NCBI RefSeq assembly: GCF_000942395.1
Contig: NZ_LN812102.1
Span: 1,867,529-1,931,528 of the forward strand
Source: Risungbinella massiliensis
GTDB lineage: Bacteria > Bacillota > Bacilli > Thermoactinomycetales > Thermoactinomycetaceae
Direction of reading: 5' to 3'
Length of the DNA: 64,000 nt
In this document: in pieces, positions 17,858-28,175 of the stretch
Numbering within the stretch: position 1 is the stretch's first letter
Layout: each line of letters starts with the position of its first letter
Position numbers and translations under genes: made by a program
Notes under the pieces: model-generated
What the model was told of the DNA's origin: nothing
What the model saw: the letters and a program-made list of their open reading frames with translations, nothing else
Databases searched by the model: none

Positions 17858-18643
17858 CTATTTTCCTTTAAAACTAGGCTTTCGTTTTTCGAGGAAAGCA
17901 GCTATGCCTTCCTCACGATCTTGCGAATCAAAAACAATTCCAAAATAAGAAGCCTCCAGCTTACATGCGTTCGATAAATCCATCTCCACTCCATTATGAA
18001 TTGCTTTTTTCACATATTGTAGGGATAAAGGTGCCTGTTTTGCGAACTGTTTTGCGATTTTCTCTGCCTCTTCCAATAGAGTGGCTCCCGAAGTAACACG
18101 CTGTACTAAACCCCATGCTTCTGCCTGAAACGCTGAAAACATCTCGCCAGACATACAATAATATCTGGCTCGGTATGCTCCAATCGCTCTGGCTAAACGT
18201 TGTGTCCCACCATACCCTGGGATAATCCCTAAGTTGACCTCTGGTTGTCCGAACTTTGCCGATTCCGAAGCAAGAATAAAGTCCCCAGCTAAAGCTAACT
18301 CACAACCACCGCCTAAAGCAAAACCATTTACCGCCATAATAACCGGTTTAGACAACTCTTCAATAGTTTGAAATACCAATTGACCTAGCCTAGCCTGTGC
18401 TTCTGCTTCTTGGGCAGAAGATAATTGCCCGAGCTCCCCAATATCAGCACCAGCTGCAAATGCTTTTTCTCCTGCCCCGGTAATGACGATCGAGGATATA
18501 CTACCGTCTTTATCTAACTCTAAAAGTGTTGTCTGTAGTTCTTTTAACATCTCGCGGTCAAGAGCATTCATCATCTGGGGACGATTTAACGTAATCAATG
18601 CCCAACCATCTTTTTTTTCGACTAGTAAAGAGTTCTTGCTCAT
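17858..18643 (-). CDS. Enoyl-CoA hydratase/isomerase (crotonase family)
   Basis: 261 residues, the normal crotonase length. The oxyanion-hole and catalytic-Glu region is GGGCELALAGDF; the second catalytic Glu lies in GQPEVNLGIIPGYGGTQRL. Both Glu residues are present, so hydratase activity is expected (2-enoyl-CoA plus water to 3-hydroxyacyl-CoA). No other beta-oxidation genes are nearby, so its pathway is open. The ATG at 18643 follows AAGGAG; an upstream in-frame TTG is less likely. Confidence 0.92.
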   Translation of the reverse strand: MSKNSLLVEKKDGWALITLNRPQMMNALDREMLKELQTTLLELDKDGSISSIVITGAGEKAFAAGADIGELGQLSSAQEAEAQARLGQLVFQTIEELSKPVIMAVNGFALGGGCELALAGDFILASESAKFGQPEVNLGIIPGYGGTQRLARAIGAYRARYYCMSGEMFSAFQAEAWGLVQRVTSGATLLEEAEKIAKQFAKQAPLSLQYVKKAIHNGVEMDLSNACKLEASYFGIVFDSQDREEGIAAFLEKRKPSFKGK

Positions 18644-18781
18644 TCTAGATCTCTCCTTCTCCAAAACTAATTTGGACTAGCATCCATGAAGACAGTCTCA
18701 CCTCAACAAACTTGATCAGACTTGTTCCGTGACAATGAAAAATCTCTCCCTAGATCAACGCTCTCTTTGTTCCACGATTTA

Positions 18782-19889
18782 TTATGCGCGATTCAACTTA
18801 GATCGTAGATATCCTTCGATGAATGGTTGAATCTCTCCATCCATCACCGCTTGCACATTTCCTATCTCAACTAAAGTACGATGGTCTTTTACTAAACTAT
18901 ATGGGTGAAATACATAAGAACGGATTTGACTGCCCCATCCGATCTCACTTTGTTCCCCTTTTAATGCATTGAGCTCGTTTTGTTGTTCTTCAATTTTTTT
19001 CTCGTATAATCGAGCTTTTAGGATTTTCATTGCACGTTCACGGTTTTTGATCTGGGAACGTTCCGATTGACAGGTAACTACCGTATTAGTCGGAATATGA
19101 GTAATACGGACTGCGGAATCCGTAGTATTCACGTGTTGACCACCCGCACCACTGGAACGGTATGTGTCGATCTTGAGATCCTCTGTACGAATTTCGATCT
19201 CAACATCTCCATCCAATTCTGGCATTACATGAGCAGAAACAAAAGAAGTATGTCTCCGACCAGAAGAATCGAAAGGAGATATGCGGACAAGACGATGAAC
19301 CCCTTTTTCTGCTTTTAGGTAGCCATATGCATTGACTCCCTTAATCAGAAGGGTAACAGACTTCACTCCAGCCTCGTCTCCAGCAAGATAATCCAACGTT
19401 TCGACTTTGTATCCACTTTTTTCTGCCCAACGTGTATACATTCGAAGTAACATCTCTGCCCAATCTTGGGATTCCGTTCCCCCTGCACCTGGGTGTAATT
19501 CTAAAATCGCAGAGTTTTTATCATAAGGTTCACTTAGCATCATCTGTAGATCAAACGCATCAAACTCTTTTTTCAAGGAGCGAATGTTTTGTTTCAGCTC
19601 CTCTAATAACGTTTCATCCTCTTCCTCTTGTAGAAGTTCCAATAGAACCTGTTGGTCTTCTAATTTGGCTTCGAGCCCTGCGATCGAATCGACTAACTCT
19701 TTAATTCCCTTCATCTCTTCAATCGTCTTTTGTGCCTTTTCTTGATCATCCCAAAAAGTAGGCTCTGCCATAATCGTTTCTAGGGCATGTAGTTCATTTC
19801 TCTTTTGATCTAAGTCAAAGAGACCCCCTGATATCCGCCAAACGTTGAGCGGTATTGTGTAACTCACCTTTTATTTCCGAAAAATCCAT
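18782..19889 (-). CDS. prfB: Peptide chain release factor 2, programmed +1 frameshift
   Basis: RF2 ends translation at UGA and UAA. The body has the SPF codon-recognition tripeptide (RISPFDS) and the catalytic GGQ (GAGGQHVNT). The reading frame is in two parts. An ATG at 19889 with GAGGTGA upstream opens [20 protein letters not shown] and runs 24 codons to an in-frame TGA at 19817-19815. The bases there are AGGGGGTCTCTTTGAC, the classic RF2 site: an SD-like AGGGGG, then CTT TGA. Slipping +1 continues as [12 protein letters not shown], giving about 368 residues in total. Coordinates are 19889-19818 joined to 19816-18782. The in-frame-looking start near 19867 is an artefact. Confidence 0.97.
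19815..19830 (-). promoter_or_regulatory. RF2 autoregulatory frameshift site
   Basis: On the minus strand the site reads AGGGGGTCTCTTTGAC. AGGGGG acts as an internal SD spaced a few bases from the CTT slip codon, and TGA is the stop that RF2 itself reads. Low RF2 favours the shift and restores RF2. Confidence 0.95.
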
Positions 19890-20059
19890 TCACGTTCACC
19901 TCTTTGTCAGTCTCACCTTATTATAACGAAGTTCTTTAGAGAGGCAAATTACTCACTCTAGACCCTCCATCAGACTTGCTTCTTTTTGTTTAACAGTCGT
20001 TTTCCTAGCCCCATCAATACTCTTACGTTATGTGCAATCTAAAGCTTCTAACTTCCACA

Positions 20060-20094
20060 AAAGAAAACCTGCCACTCTAAATGAGAGGGCAGGT
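20060..20094 (-). terminator. Intrinsic terminator of secA
   Basis: ACCTGCC(A)CTCT pairs with AGAGGGCAGGT, followed on the minus strand by TTTTCTTTT. It separates secA from prfB, so prfB probably has its own promoter. Confidence 0.85.
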
Positions 20095-20118
20095 GATGAT
20101 ATATAGTATATGACAATG

Positions 20119-22704
20119 TTAGTCTGCTAAATCCTTCATAGCTGGTTTCCCTTTAGAAGCAGACCGCTCTGTCTTGTAACAGCAGTTTTTGTATTTTTTC
20201 CCACTACCACAATAGCATGGATCGTTTCGACCGATTTTTTCGCTTGTACGACGAATCGGCTGTTTTTTGGCATCGGTTTTTCGATCTTGTTGGGTTTGTT
20301 CTCCTGAGATCGCCACAGCATTAACCGCTACTTCTTCTCTTTCTAGCGTCTCTTCTTCTTGAATTACCGATTTCATTACATATTTGACTACTTCTTCGCG
20401 AATTTCTGCGATCAGTGCCTCAAACATCTCAAATCCTTCAAATTGGTACTCACGAAGAGGATTATTTTGACCATATGCACGAAGGTGAATCCCTTGTCGC
20501 AACTGCTCCATTGAATCAATATGATCCATCCATTTACGGTCAACAGTACGCAAAATTACCACACGCGCAAACTCATTGAGTCTCTCGCTTCCAATCTCTT
20601 GAATCCGCTCATTATAAAATTCTTCTACTTCTGTTGTCAGGAGTTCAATGATTTCTTCTGGATCTTTTTCCTCTAAATCATCTTCGTCGATTCGATCAAC
20701 AGGCAACATATTGGTCTTTACATAGTCAATAATCGATTCGAGTGCATTTCCTTCCTCTTCCTCGATTTCTTCTGAATAGGAGCCAACAATCCGTTGAATA
20801 TCTTCTTTTGCCATATCGAGTACTACATTCTTCAAGTCCTCGCTGGTGAGAACTTCGCGACGTTGTTTATAGATGATTTCACGTTGCTGGTTTAAAACAT
20901 CATCATATTGAAGAACCCAACGACGTGCATCAAAGTTGTTACCTTCCACTTTCTTTTGCGCATTCTCTACCACACGGGTAAACATTTTTCCTTCAACACG
21001 ATCATCTTCTTCCATCCCCATGCGATCCATGAGAGCTTCCATTCGCTCGGAGCCAAAGCGGCGCATAAGGTCATCGTTAAATGAAAGGAAAAACTGTGAG
21101 AGACCTGGATCCCCTTGACGGCCAGAACGACCCCGAAGCTGATTGTCAATTCGACGGCTTTCGTGACGTTCCGTTCCAATTACATGAAGACCACCTAACT
21201 CTTTTACCCCTTCACCTAGAACGATGTCCGTTCCACGACCTGCCATGTTGGTTGCGATCGTGACCGCCCCATATTGCCCTGCTTGAGCAATAATCTCCGC
21301 TTCTTTTTCATGATGTTTGGCGTTTAGGACGTGGTGAGGAATCCCCTTCTGCTTAAGCATTCGAGAAATTTTTTCCGATTTTTCAATCGAGACTGTCCCA
21401 ACCAAAACGGGACGGCCAGATGCATGAGATCTCACAATCTCTTCCACTACAGCTCGGAATTTGCCGTCTTCTGTTTTGTATAGCGCATCAGAAAGGTCTT
21501 CTCGAATCATTGGATTGTTGGTAGGAATCTGAACAACATCCATATTGTAAATACGACGGAATTCTTCTTCTTCTGTTTTCGCTGTCCCGGTCATTCCAGA
21601 AAGCTTAGTATACATCCGGAAATAGTTTTGTAGTGTTACAGTCGCCAACGTCATACTTTCCCGTTGAACTTGCAAACCTTCTTTCGCTTCGATTGCTTGA
21701 TGCAAACCATCACTATAACGACGTCCTTGCATGAGGCGTCCCGTAAATTCATCCACGATAACGACGCCTTCTTCGTTCACCACATAATCCTGATCGCGAT
21801 GCATGATCACATGCGCTTTCAAAGCCTGTTGGATATGATGGTTCAAGCCAATATTTTTCATGTCATACAAGTTATCTACTGCTAGGGAGTTCTCCACCTT
21901 TTTGACGCCATCTTCTGTCAGAGCCACTTGCTTGGTCTTCACATCTACTGTGTAATCCGCATCTTGGCGAAGACGACGCACAACACGGTCTGCTGTGTAG
22001 TATAGGTCAGTCGCTTTGTTCGCCTGTCCACTAATAATAAGCGGAGTACGAGCCTCATCGACTAGAATACTATCTACCTCGTCAATGATCGCGAAGTTTA
22101 GAGGACGCTGCGTCAGCTGCTCTTTGTACATCACCATGTTGTCTCGCAAATAATCAAATCCAAACTCATTGTTGGTACCATACGTGACATCCGCAGCATA
22201 TGCTTTTCGTTTTTCCTCTGGATCCATAGAAGCAAGGTTTAGACCGATGGAAAGGCCAAGAAATTCAAATACTTTCCCCATCGTCTCATAGTCCCGTTTT
22301 GCTAGATAATCGTTCACTGTGATGATATGGACACCTTTTCCAGATAATGCGTTCAAATAAGCCGGAAGAGTAGAAACCAAGGTTTTCCCTTCCCCAGTCT
22401 TCATCTCCGCAATGTCTCCATGATGTAGCACCATTCCCCCGATCAATTGCACACGGAAATGACGCATCCCCAATACTCGTTTAGCTGCTTCCCGAACAAC
22501 TGCAAAGGCTTCTACCAAAAGATCATCTAGATCTGCTCCATCGGCAATAAGTTGTTTGAATTCCGCTGTTTTAGCTTGGAGTTCGGAATCAGATAGTTTT
22601 TCGATCGTCTGCTCCATCGCATCAATCTCATCTGCTACCTTAAATAACTTTTTCACTCGACGTTCATTTTCACTTGGAAATAACTTTTTTAGACTACTTA
22701 ACAT
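20119..22704 (-). CDS. secA: Preprotein translocase ATPase SecA
   Basis: 861 residues. Motor of the Sec pathway at the membrane. DEAD-like motor motifs are GEGKT (Walker A, in [14 protein letters not shown]), [11 protein letters not shown] (Walker B) and [21 protein letters not shown] is motif VI of the second RecA fold. The C-terminus carries the zinc-binding SEC-C motif [13 protein letters not shown], which binds SecB or ribosomes. Start ATG with AGGAGG upstream. In B. subtilis it lies between hpf and prfB; here three other genes separate it from hpf. Confidence 0.98.
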   Translation of the reverse strand: MLSSLKKLFPSENERRVKKLFKVADEIDAMEQTIEKLSDSELQAKTAEFKQLIADGADLDDLLVEAFAVVREAAKRVLGMRHFRVQLIGGMVLHHGDIAEMKTGEGKTLVSTLPAYLNALSGKGVHIITVNDYLAKRDYETMGKVFEFLGLSIGLNLASMDPEEKRKAYAADVTYGTNNEFGFDYLRDNMVMYKEQLTQRPLNFAIIDEVDSILVDEARTPLIISGQANKATDLYYTADRVVRRLRQDADYTVDVKTKQVALTEDGVKKVENSLAVDNLYDMKNIGLNHHIQQALKAHVIMHRDQDYVVNEEGVVIVDEFTGRLMQGRRYSDGLHQAIEAKEGLQVQRESMTLATVTLQNYFRMYTKLSGMTGTAKTEEEEFRRIYNMDVVQIPTNNPMIREDLSDALYKTEDGKFRAVVEEIVRSHASGRPVLVGTVSIEKSEKISRMLKQKGIPHHVLNAKHHEKEAEIIAQAGQYGAVTIATNMAGRGTDIVLGEGVKELGGLHVIGTERHESRRIDNQLRGRSGRQGDPGLSQFFLSFNDDLMRRFGSERMEALMDRMGMEEDDRVEGKMFTRVVENAQKKVEGNNFDARRWVLQYDDVLNQQREIIYKQRREVLTSEDLKNVVLDMAKEDIQRIVGSYSEEIEEEEGNALESIIDYVKTNMLPVDRIDEDDLEEKDPEEIIELLTTEVEEFYNERIQEIGSERLNEFARVVILRTVDRKWMDHIDSMEQLRQGIHLRAYGQNNPLREYQFEGFEMFEALIAEIREEVVKYVMKSVIQEEETLEREEVAVNAVAISGEQTQQDRKTDAKKQPIRRTSEKIGRNDPCYCGSGKKYKNCCYKTERSASKGKPAMKDLAD

Positions 22705-22811
22705 ATTCGATCCTCCTGATACGTGAGAGGTTTTTATCCAATCAGAAAAAAGATACTAATTTCTAGTTTAGCAGAAAAAAAAGGGAGTTTCACTTTTTTA
22801 CAGTACATGAC

Positions 22812-22845
22812 AAAAAACCGCCGCTAAAAAGCTTTGCAGACGGTT
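22812..22845 (-). terminator. Probable intrinsic terminator of the epimerase-glycosyltransferase pair
   Basis: AACCGTCTGC pairs with GCGGCGGTT with two mismatches, followed on the minus strand by TTTTTT. Confidence 0.7.
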
Positions 22846-22858
22846 CATTTGCCAAGGT

Positions 22859-24115
22859 TTATTGTTTTCTTATTTTGGATAGAAGTTGATAAAACTTATG
22901 AGCTAGTTTGGCACGATTACCCTCTTCGTCAATATAATGACTTCCGCGTGCACGAATCTCTTCCAACTCACTTACCGAAAAGTGACGAACTTGATCAATT
23001 GCTCTTGCAAGTCCCTCTGGATCTTCTGCTCCTGCAAAAATCCCGACCTCGTTCTTCTCTACAATCTCCCGTACTTCTCCATCTACTGTTGTAACAATCG
23101 GTTTACCTACAAATAGATAGTCAAAGAGCTTGTTCGGACGCGCGCCACGAAAGACTTCATTATTGGCAAGGGAGATAATCCCTGTATCAGCTGCTGCAGT
23201 ATAGTCAAAAATCTCCTTTTTTGGCACCGGATCAAGCAAAATGACTCGATCTAGTCCCTCTTCACGTTGGATCTGGAGTAACCGTTCCTTCTCCGGGCCA
23301 TCTCCGATCAGAACGATCTTGATTCCCTCTGGTAGATATTTTCCAGCACGAACAACGTATTCCAATGCGTTGGCAGGACCATGAGCTCCAGTGTAAATGG
23401 CAACAAAATCTTCTTCCTTTACTCCCATCTTGGCACGAAACGCAGAACGTTTCGCCTCATCTGGTTCCCACGATCCAAGTACGACTCCATTTGGAATCAG
23501 TTCAATCTTATCTCGGGGAATCCCTCGCTCGGCGATATAGGTTCTCTGGTGTTCAGTCAATACCACCAGTTGATCTGACTTCTGATAAAGGATCGATTCC
23601 ATCCAAGTCAATGCGCGAATGATCCACTTATTATTCAATCCCCCCATTTTGATGAGGGAATCCGGCCATAGATCACGTATTTCAAAAACATAGGGAACAC
23701 CCTTGATCTTAGCCAAAAGCCATCCAGCAAATGCAAGAAACAAGTGCGGAGAGGAGGCTACTAACACATCAGGTTTCTTTTGAAACAACCCCTTCCAAAA
23801 GAAGGCAATCGCAAAACTCAGCATGTTGATTATGCGACGAATATCATTTACCTGATGTGGAAAAGACCAGAGCCATTCTACTTTCATTCCTGGGATCTCT
23901 GGAATCTCTTGTTTCTCTTCTTCTGTTAGAAAACTTCTTCTAGGGTGAAGAAAACGAGAGCAGAACAAAGTCACCTTTGCTCCCTCTTTTTCTGCCCATT
24001 CTCGAGATAACTCAAAATGCCTCGTAATTCCAGCAATATTAGGAGGGACAGCATATTGGTTTGCTAACCAAATGTGAATCGGCTTGTTTGGTTTGGTATC
24101 CATAGTTGAACTCAT
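22859..24115 (-). CDS. GT4-family glycosyltransferase (WbuB-like)
   Basis: 418 residues, GT-B fold. The N-terminus HIWLANQYAVPPNIAGITRH is typical of WbuB-type enzymes. The donor-binding half has IYTGAHGPANALEYV, LIGDGPEKERL and RPNKLFDYLFVGKPIV. It presumably transfers a HexNAc sugar onto a lipid-linked surface glycan at the inner membrane face. WbuB-type enzymes often act with UDP-GlcNAc 2-epimerase products, and the gene directly follows such an epimerase gene with a 2-base gap. Donor and acceptor are inference. Confidence 0.88.
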   Translation of the reverse strand: MSSTMDTKPNKPIHIWLANQYAVPPNIAGITRHFELSREWAEKEGAKVTLFCSRFLHPRRSFLTEEEKQEIPEIPGMKVEWLWSFPHQVNDIRRIINMLSFAIAFFWKGLFQKKPDVLVASSPHLFLAFAGWLLAKIKGVPYVFEIRDLWPDSLIKMGGLNNKWIIRALTWMESILYQKSDQLVVLTEHQRTYIAERGIPRDKIELIPNGVVLGSWEPDEAKRSAFRAKMGVKEEDFVAIYTGAHGPANALEYVVRAGKYLPEGIKIVLIGDGPEKERLLQIQREEGLDRVILLDPVPKKEIFDYTAAADTGIISLANNEVFRGARPNKLFDYLFVGKPIVTTVDGEVREIVEKNEVGIFAGAEDPEGLARAIDQVRHFSVSELEEIRARGSHYIDEEGNRAKLAHKFYQLLSKIRKQ

Positions 24116-24117
24116 TT

Positions 24118-25185
24118 CTAGCCTAGATCTTTTTGAAGAATATCTAGGATGGTTTCAGATGTTTTCCCATTCCCAAAAACAGAAGGGATCGCAGAGAAGT
24201 CTACTTCAAACGTTTCGATCGCTTCCAAGATCTTTTCCGTATTAGCAGACACTAATAAGTTCGTTCCAAGTTCTACTGTCTCTGTCCACTCTGTTTCATC
24301 CCGCATCGTAATACATGGTACTTTGGCAAAAAAGGCTTCTTTCTGAACACCACCGGAATCCGTGACAATCTTTTTGGCGTTTACTTCTAATTGCAACATA
24401 TCTAAATATCCAATCGGTTCAATGCATTTCACCAAAGGATTGGTAATAGCAAGACCGGCAGCTGCTAGTTTTCCACGAGTTCGTGGATGCAAAGGCAATA
24501 CAGCTGGCATCGTAAGTGCATTTAGCGCCTCTACAATCGCTTGGAGACGAGCAGGATCATCTGTATTCTCTGCACGATGGATCGTAAGAAGCAGAAACTG
24601 ACCCGATTCTAACTCTAACTTTTGCATAATATTCGCTTTTTCATTCGCTAGTTTCGCATTGTAGAGAACCGCATCCAACATCACATCGCCTACTTGGTAG
24701 ACTCCCTCTGTAATGCCCTCTGATTTCAGATGACGAACAGCCGTATCGGTTGGGCAGAACAACCAACGAGAAGTGTGATCAGTCAAGACACGATTTACTT
24801 CCTCTGGCATCCGGCGGTTGAAACTACGCAAACCGGCTTCTACGTGTGCAACTGGCACATGAAGTTTAGCAGCTGCGAGAGCTCCTGCGATCGTTGAATT
24901 AGTATCTCCATAAACCAAGAGAGCATCTGGTTTCTCAGACAAGAGTACCTCTTCGATTTTGGCTAACATCGCACCTGTTTGCGCACCGTGGGATTTGGAA
25001 CCCACATGTAAATGATAATCTGGTTTTGGAATCTCTAGCTCTTCAAAAAACACATCCGACATCGAGGTATCATAATGTTGTCCAGTATGTACTAAAATCT
25101 CCGTGCCTCGTTCCCGTATCGCACGAGAGACGGGAGCTGCTTTAATAAATTGTGGGCGTGCGCCTACTACCGTAACTATTTTCAT
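24118..25185 (-). CDS. wecB: UDP-N-acetylglucosamine 2-epimerase (non-hydrolysing; WecB/MnaA/WbpI family)
   Basis: 355 residues. Conserved blocks are GARPQFIKAAPVSRAI, HVEAGLRSFNRRMPEEVNR and TDSGGVQKEAFF. It interconverts UDP-GlcNAc and UDP-ManNAc in the cytoplasm. This family also includes WbpI, which epimerises UDP-GlcNAc(3NAc)A. Since the window encodes a WbpA/B/E/D set at 43150-47402, this enzyme could supply ManNAc for teichoic-acid linkage units, the last wbp step, or both. ATG start with AAGGAG upstream. Confidence 0.93.
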   Translation of the reverse strand: MKIVTVVGARPQFIKAAPVSRAIRERGTEILVHTGQHYDTSMSDVFFEELEIPKPDYHLHVGSKSHGAQTGAMLAKIEEVLLSEKPDALLVYGDTNSTIAGALAAAKLHVPVAHVEAGLRSFNRRMPEEVNRVLTDHTSRWLFCPTDTAVRHLKSEGITEGVYQVGDVMLDAVLYNAKLANEKANIMQKLELESGQFLLLTIHRAENTDDPARLQAIVEALNALTMPAVLPLHPRTRGKLAAAGLAITNPLVKCIEPIGYLDMLQLEVNAKKIVTDSGGVQKEAFFAKVPCITMRDETEWTETVELGTNLLVSANTEKILEAIETFEVDFSAIPSVFGNGKTSETILDILQKDLG

Positions 25186-25330
25186 ATAATGGTTCTCCTT
25201 ACTTTATAGGGTTCCATTCTGGGTAAATCTCTCGGTTATCTTAACATAGGTTTCTCCAAAATGCGCAAAACAAAAAGAGGAGAATACGTGGATTTAATAT
25301 GCTAGTACGAAACAATTGAATAATAGCAAG

Positions 25331-25369
25331 AAAAACAAACTCCTACTAGGTATAAATATAGTAGGAGTT
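25331..25369 (-). terminator. Intrinsic terminator of the antiporter gene
   Basis: AACTCCTACT pairs with AGTAGGAGTT (10 bp), followed on the minus strand by TGTTTTTC. Confidence 0.85.
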
Positions 25370-25393
25370 ATCCACTTCGTTATTTGTTTGATC

Positions 25394-26524
25394 CTAGTCT
25401 CTAAACACCCCTTTTAATAGAGGAGGAGTAACTAACGTTGTAAATATAATCACGACAATAATCGCGGTATAATATGCTTGCTCCAATAACTGTGTCTCCA
25501 GCCCAAGAGCAGCAATAATTAAGGCTACTTCCCCACGCGAAATCATACCTGATCCGATTACAACGGAAGATCGAGCAGGAAACCCCGTGAGTCGGGCACC
25601 CAATCCACTTCCAATAAGCTTCGTTAAGATCGCAATAATCGTTAATATAATAATAAGACCCAATTGAGTTTCTAATCCCTTAAAAGTTACTGACAATCCA
25701 ATACTTACAAAGAAAACAGGGACAAAAACAGCATAAGCAATAGGTTCTAGTCTCTCTTCTACTTCTTCTTTATATTTGGTTTGCGAAATTGCTACTCCGG
25801 CTGCAAATGCGCCAATAATACCTGCCACACCCATCCGCTCTGCAAAGTAAGCAAATCCAAAACAAATAATAAGTCCTGCACTAATCACTGCTTCGGAGAC
25901 ACGTAAAGGTGCTAACCAACGCATAAGCAAAGGAACCAATTTCCAACCAGCTAAAACAACGAGAATAAAAAATAGAACTTTTTTCAAAATAACCATTTCA
26001 AAAGCTACTTCTTCCGCTCCGGCAAAGCTCATAAGGAATGCCAACAGGATCACAACCAAAATGTCATCTACAATAGCAGCTCCTAAAATAGTTACACTTT
26101 CGCGGCTTTTTATTTTACCTATGTCACGCAAAGTTTGAATGGTAATACTTACCGATGTAGCCGATAACAAAAGGCCTAAAAAAAGAGCTGGAAATAGATC
26201 CATTCCTAGTATAGTTCCTGCTAAGTAACCACCTACAAACGGAAAAATAATTCCACCTAAGGCAACCGCAATCGAAGAACGACGGTTTCGATTTAGTTCT
26301 TCTATATCTGTCTCGAGACCTGCAAAAAACATCAATAATAGAACCCCGATCTCGCTTAGTTCCTCTATTAACTCCGAATCCTGAATCCATCCTAAAACAG
26401 CCGGCCCTATCACAATCCCAATAATGAGTTTACCCAATACTGCGGGCTGTCCCAGCCTTACACTAAGATCCCCCGCTAGTTTTGTGCTAAGTAAAATGAT
26501 CAATAACTTAAAAAAGAACAACAT
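25394..26524 (-). CDS. Monovalent cation:proton antiporter (CPA2 family)
   Basis: About 376 residues, 11-12 TM segments. Family features: the amphipathic start SVRLGQPAVLGKLIIGIVIGP, FAGLETDIEEL, SATSVSITIQTL and the ion-binding Asp pair in AAIVDDILVVI, which suggests an electrogenic Na+(or K+)/H+ exchanger. There is no C-terminal TrkA-N regulatory domain. The ATG at 26524 is chosen because a longer frame to 26599 would run through the terminator of hpf; the ribosome site before it is poor, so the start is uncertain. Confidence 0.85.
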   Translation of the reverse strand: MLFFFKLLIILLSTKLAGDLSVRLGQPAVLGKLIIGIVIGPAVLGWIQDSELIEELSEIGVLLLMFFAGLETDIEELNRNRRSSIAVALGGIIFPFVGGYLAGTILGMDLFPALFLGLLLSATSVSITIQTLRDIGKIKSRESVTILGAAIVDDILVVILLAFLMSFAGAEEVAFEMVILKKVLFFILVVLAGWKLVPLLMRWLAPLRVSEAVISAGLIICFGFAYFAERMGVAGIIGAFAAGVAISQTKYKEEVEERLEPIAYAVFVPVFFVSIGLSVTFKGLETQLGLIIILTIIAILTKLIGSGLGARLTGFPARSSVVIGSGMISRGEVALIIAALGLETQLLEQAYYTAIIVVIIFTTLVTPPLLKGVFRD

Positions 26525-26570
26525 AGTCCCACAATCCCTTTTATGTATGTAAATGATAAATAGAAACGTC

Positions 26571-26597
26571 AAAAGGAGCCTACAAAATAGGCTCCTC
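26571..26597 (-). terminator. Intrinsic terminator of hpf
   Basis: AGGAGCC pairs with GGCTCCT, followed on the minus strand by TTTT. Confidence 0.85.
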
Positions 26598-26655
26598 AAA
26601 ATCTATCCAAAATATGCAGTTGGTTTATTCTCTGGAATCCAACCATTTACCTGCT

Positions 26656-27222
26656 CTATGCTTCCGGTGAAATCAAACCGTATTTGCCGTCTTTTCGACG
26701 GTATACGACACTTGTTTGTTGTGTATCTGCTTGTGAGAAGACGAAAAAGTTGTGACCAAGCATCTCCATTTGGAGAATAGCTTCTTCGGTATCCATCGGC
26801 TTTAAATTAAACCGTTTGGTGCGTACAATTTCGATCTCCTCTTCCTCTTCTTCTATTGTTGCTAAACTAGTAGCAGTTGTATTCACTGCTTCAGCTAACT
26901 GGGAACGGAGGTAGTTCTCAGCTTGTCGGGATTTACGATTCACCTTCGTTTTGTACTTACGAATTTGACGTTCGAGCTTCTGAAGCACTAAGTCAATTGA
27001 TGCATACATATCTTCTGTCTGTTCTTCCGCGCGTACCATGTAGTTGGGGAATCCAATGGTCACCTCTACCTTATGACCATCTTTCAAAACGGTGAGAGAG
27101 ATGTGAGCATCTGTCTGATCGGTAGAATGAAAATATCTCGTCAAACGAGAGAGCTTTTTCTCTACATAATCCCTAAGAGCATCGGTCACTTCTATGTTAC
27201 TACCACGGACGTGAAATTTCAT
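26656..27222 (-). CDS. hpf: Long-form ribosome hibernation promoting factor
   Basis: 188 residues: S30AE N-terminal domain (about 1-100, starting MKFHVRGSNIEVTDALRDYV), a variable acidic linker and the C-terminal dimerisation domain (about 130-185). The long form alone pairs 70S ribosomes into inactive 100S dimers in stationary phase or stress. B. subtilis hpf (yvyD) is driven by sigma-B and sigma-H; a very good sigma-H site lies upstream here (27258-27285). AGGAGG precedes the ATG. Confidence 0.96.
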   Translation of the reverse strand: MKFHVRGSNIEVTDALRDYVEKKLSRLTRYFHSTDQTDAHISLTVLKDGHKVEVTIGFPNYMVRAEEQTEDMYASIDLVLQKLERQIRKYKTKVNRKSRQAENYLRSQLAEAVNTTATSLATIEEEEEEIEIVRTKRFNLKPMDTEEAILQMEMLGHNFFVFSQADTQQTSVVYRRKDGKYGLISPEA

Positions 27223-27257
27223 AGTAGTGAATCCTCCTTCCGCTTACTTGGTTATCT

Positions 27258-27285
27258 ATTCCCCATCGAAATGAAAAATTCCTTT
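27258..27285 (-). promoter_or_regulatory. Sigma-H-type promoter of hpf
   Basis: On the minus strand, -35 AAAGGAATT (27285-27277) fits RnAGGAWWW, the spacer is exactly 12 bases, and -10 GGGGAAT (27264-27258) fits RnnGAAT. The -10 lies 36 bases before the hpf ATG. Sigma-H drives transition-phase genes and is known to transcribe B. subtilis yvyD. Confidence 0.75.
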
Positions 27286-27330
27286 TAAAAAGTAACGAAA
27301 ATATGACAAAAAAGGAGTTGAAAAATTAAC

Positions 27331-27358
27331 AAAAAGAAGTCTCGACTTGAGACTCCTC
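27331..27358 (-). terminator. Intrinsic terminator of the amino acid ABC operon
   Basis: AGTCTC pairs with GAGACT inside a longer imperfect stem, followed on the minus strand by CTTTTTG. Confidence 0.75.
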
Positions 27359-27443
27359 AAGAAAAGCAAAACTTTACAGTCGGAAGAAAAATCACTCTGC
27401 ATATAAGCTGACCTTTTCGGACTCCGACAAAATTAACATTTTC

Positions 27444-28172
27444 CTATAACACCTTACTCAAGAAATCCTGTGTTCGTTTCTCTTTCGCATGTTGGAAAAT
27501 TTGTTGTGGTGTTCCTTCTTCGACAACTTTTCCTTGATCCATAAATAACACCCGATCCGATACTTCTCTAGCAAAGCCCATCTCATGTGTTACAACGACC
27601 ATCGTCATTCCTTCTTTAGCCAGTTGCTTCAAAACATCCAGTACTTCCCCCACCACTTCAGGATCGAGTGCGGATGTCGGTTCATCACAGAGCAATATAC
27701 TAGGCTCCATTGTCAATGCACGCGCAATCGCTACACGTTGTTTCTGTCCACCAGACAACGAACGTGGATATGCATCTACTTTTTCTGCTAGTCCTACTTT
27801 TTGAAGAAGGGTCTTTGCTTTCATAACGGCTTCTTGTTTTCTATTATTTTTCACCCGTGTAGGAGCAAGAATCAAATTTTCCATCACAGTTAAATGGGGA
27901 AATAGCTCAAAGTGTTGAAAAATCATCCCTACTTCTTGGCGGATTAGGTCTAACTTTGCCTTTGGATCTGTTACAACATGACCATTTACAACTACCCGTC
28001 CTGCTTGAACCTTCTCTAACCCATTCAAACAGCGAAGAAAGGTACTCTTGCCGGAACCACTTGGACCAATGATGCTGACCACTTCTTGTTTTTCTACTTG
28101 TAGATCAATTCCATTCAAGACTATGTTATCACCAAATGACTTGACCACACCTGTTGCTTGAATCATCGACAT
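27444..28172 (-). CDS. Polar amino acid ABC transporter ATPase (GlnQ type)
   Basis: 242 residues. Walker [11 protein letters not shown]-loop [12 protein letters not shown], signature LSGGQKQR, Walker [15 protein letters not shown] and the H-loop in VVTHEMGFA. Cytoplasmic energy subunit for the permease three bases upstream. The closest family members take up glutamine or other polar amino acids; the substrate cannot be fixed from sequence. Confidence 0.93.
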   Translation of the reverse strand: MSMIQATGVVKSFGDNIVLNGIDLQVEKQEVVSIIGPSGSGKSTFLRCLNGLEKVQAGRVVVNGHVVTDPKAKLDLIRQEVGMIFQHFELFPHLTVMENLILAPTRVKNNRKQEAVMKAKTLLQKVGLAEKVDAYPRSLSGGQKQRVAIARALTMEPSILLCDEPTSALDPEVVGEVLDVLKQLAKEGMTMVVVTHEMGFAREVSDRVLFMDQGKVVEEGTPQQIFQHAKEKRTQDFLSKVL

Positions 28173-28175
28173 CTT

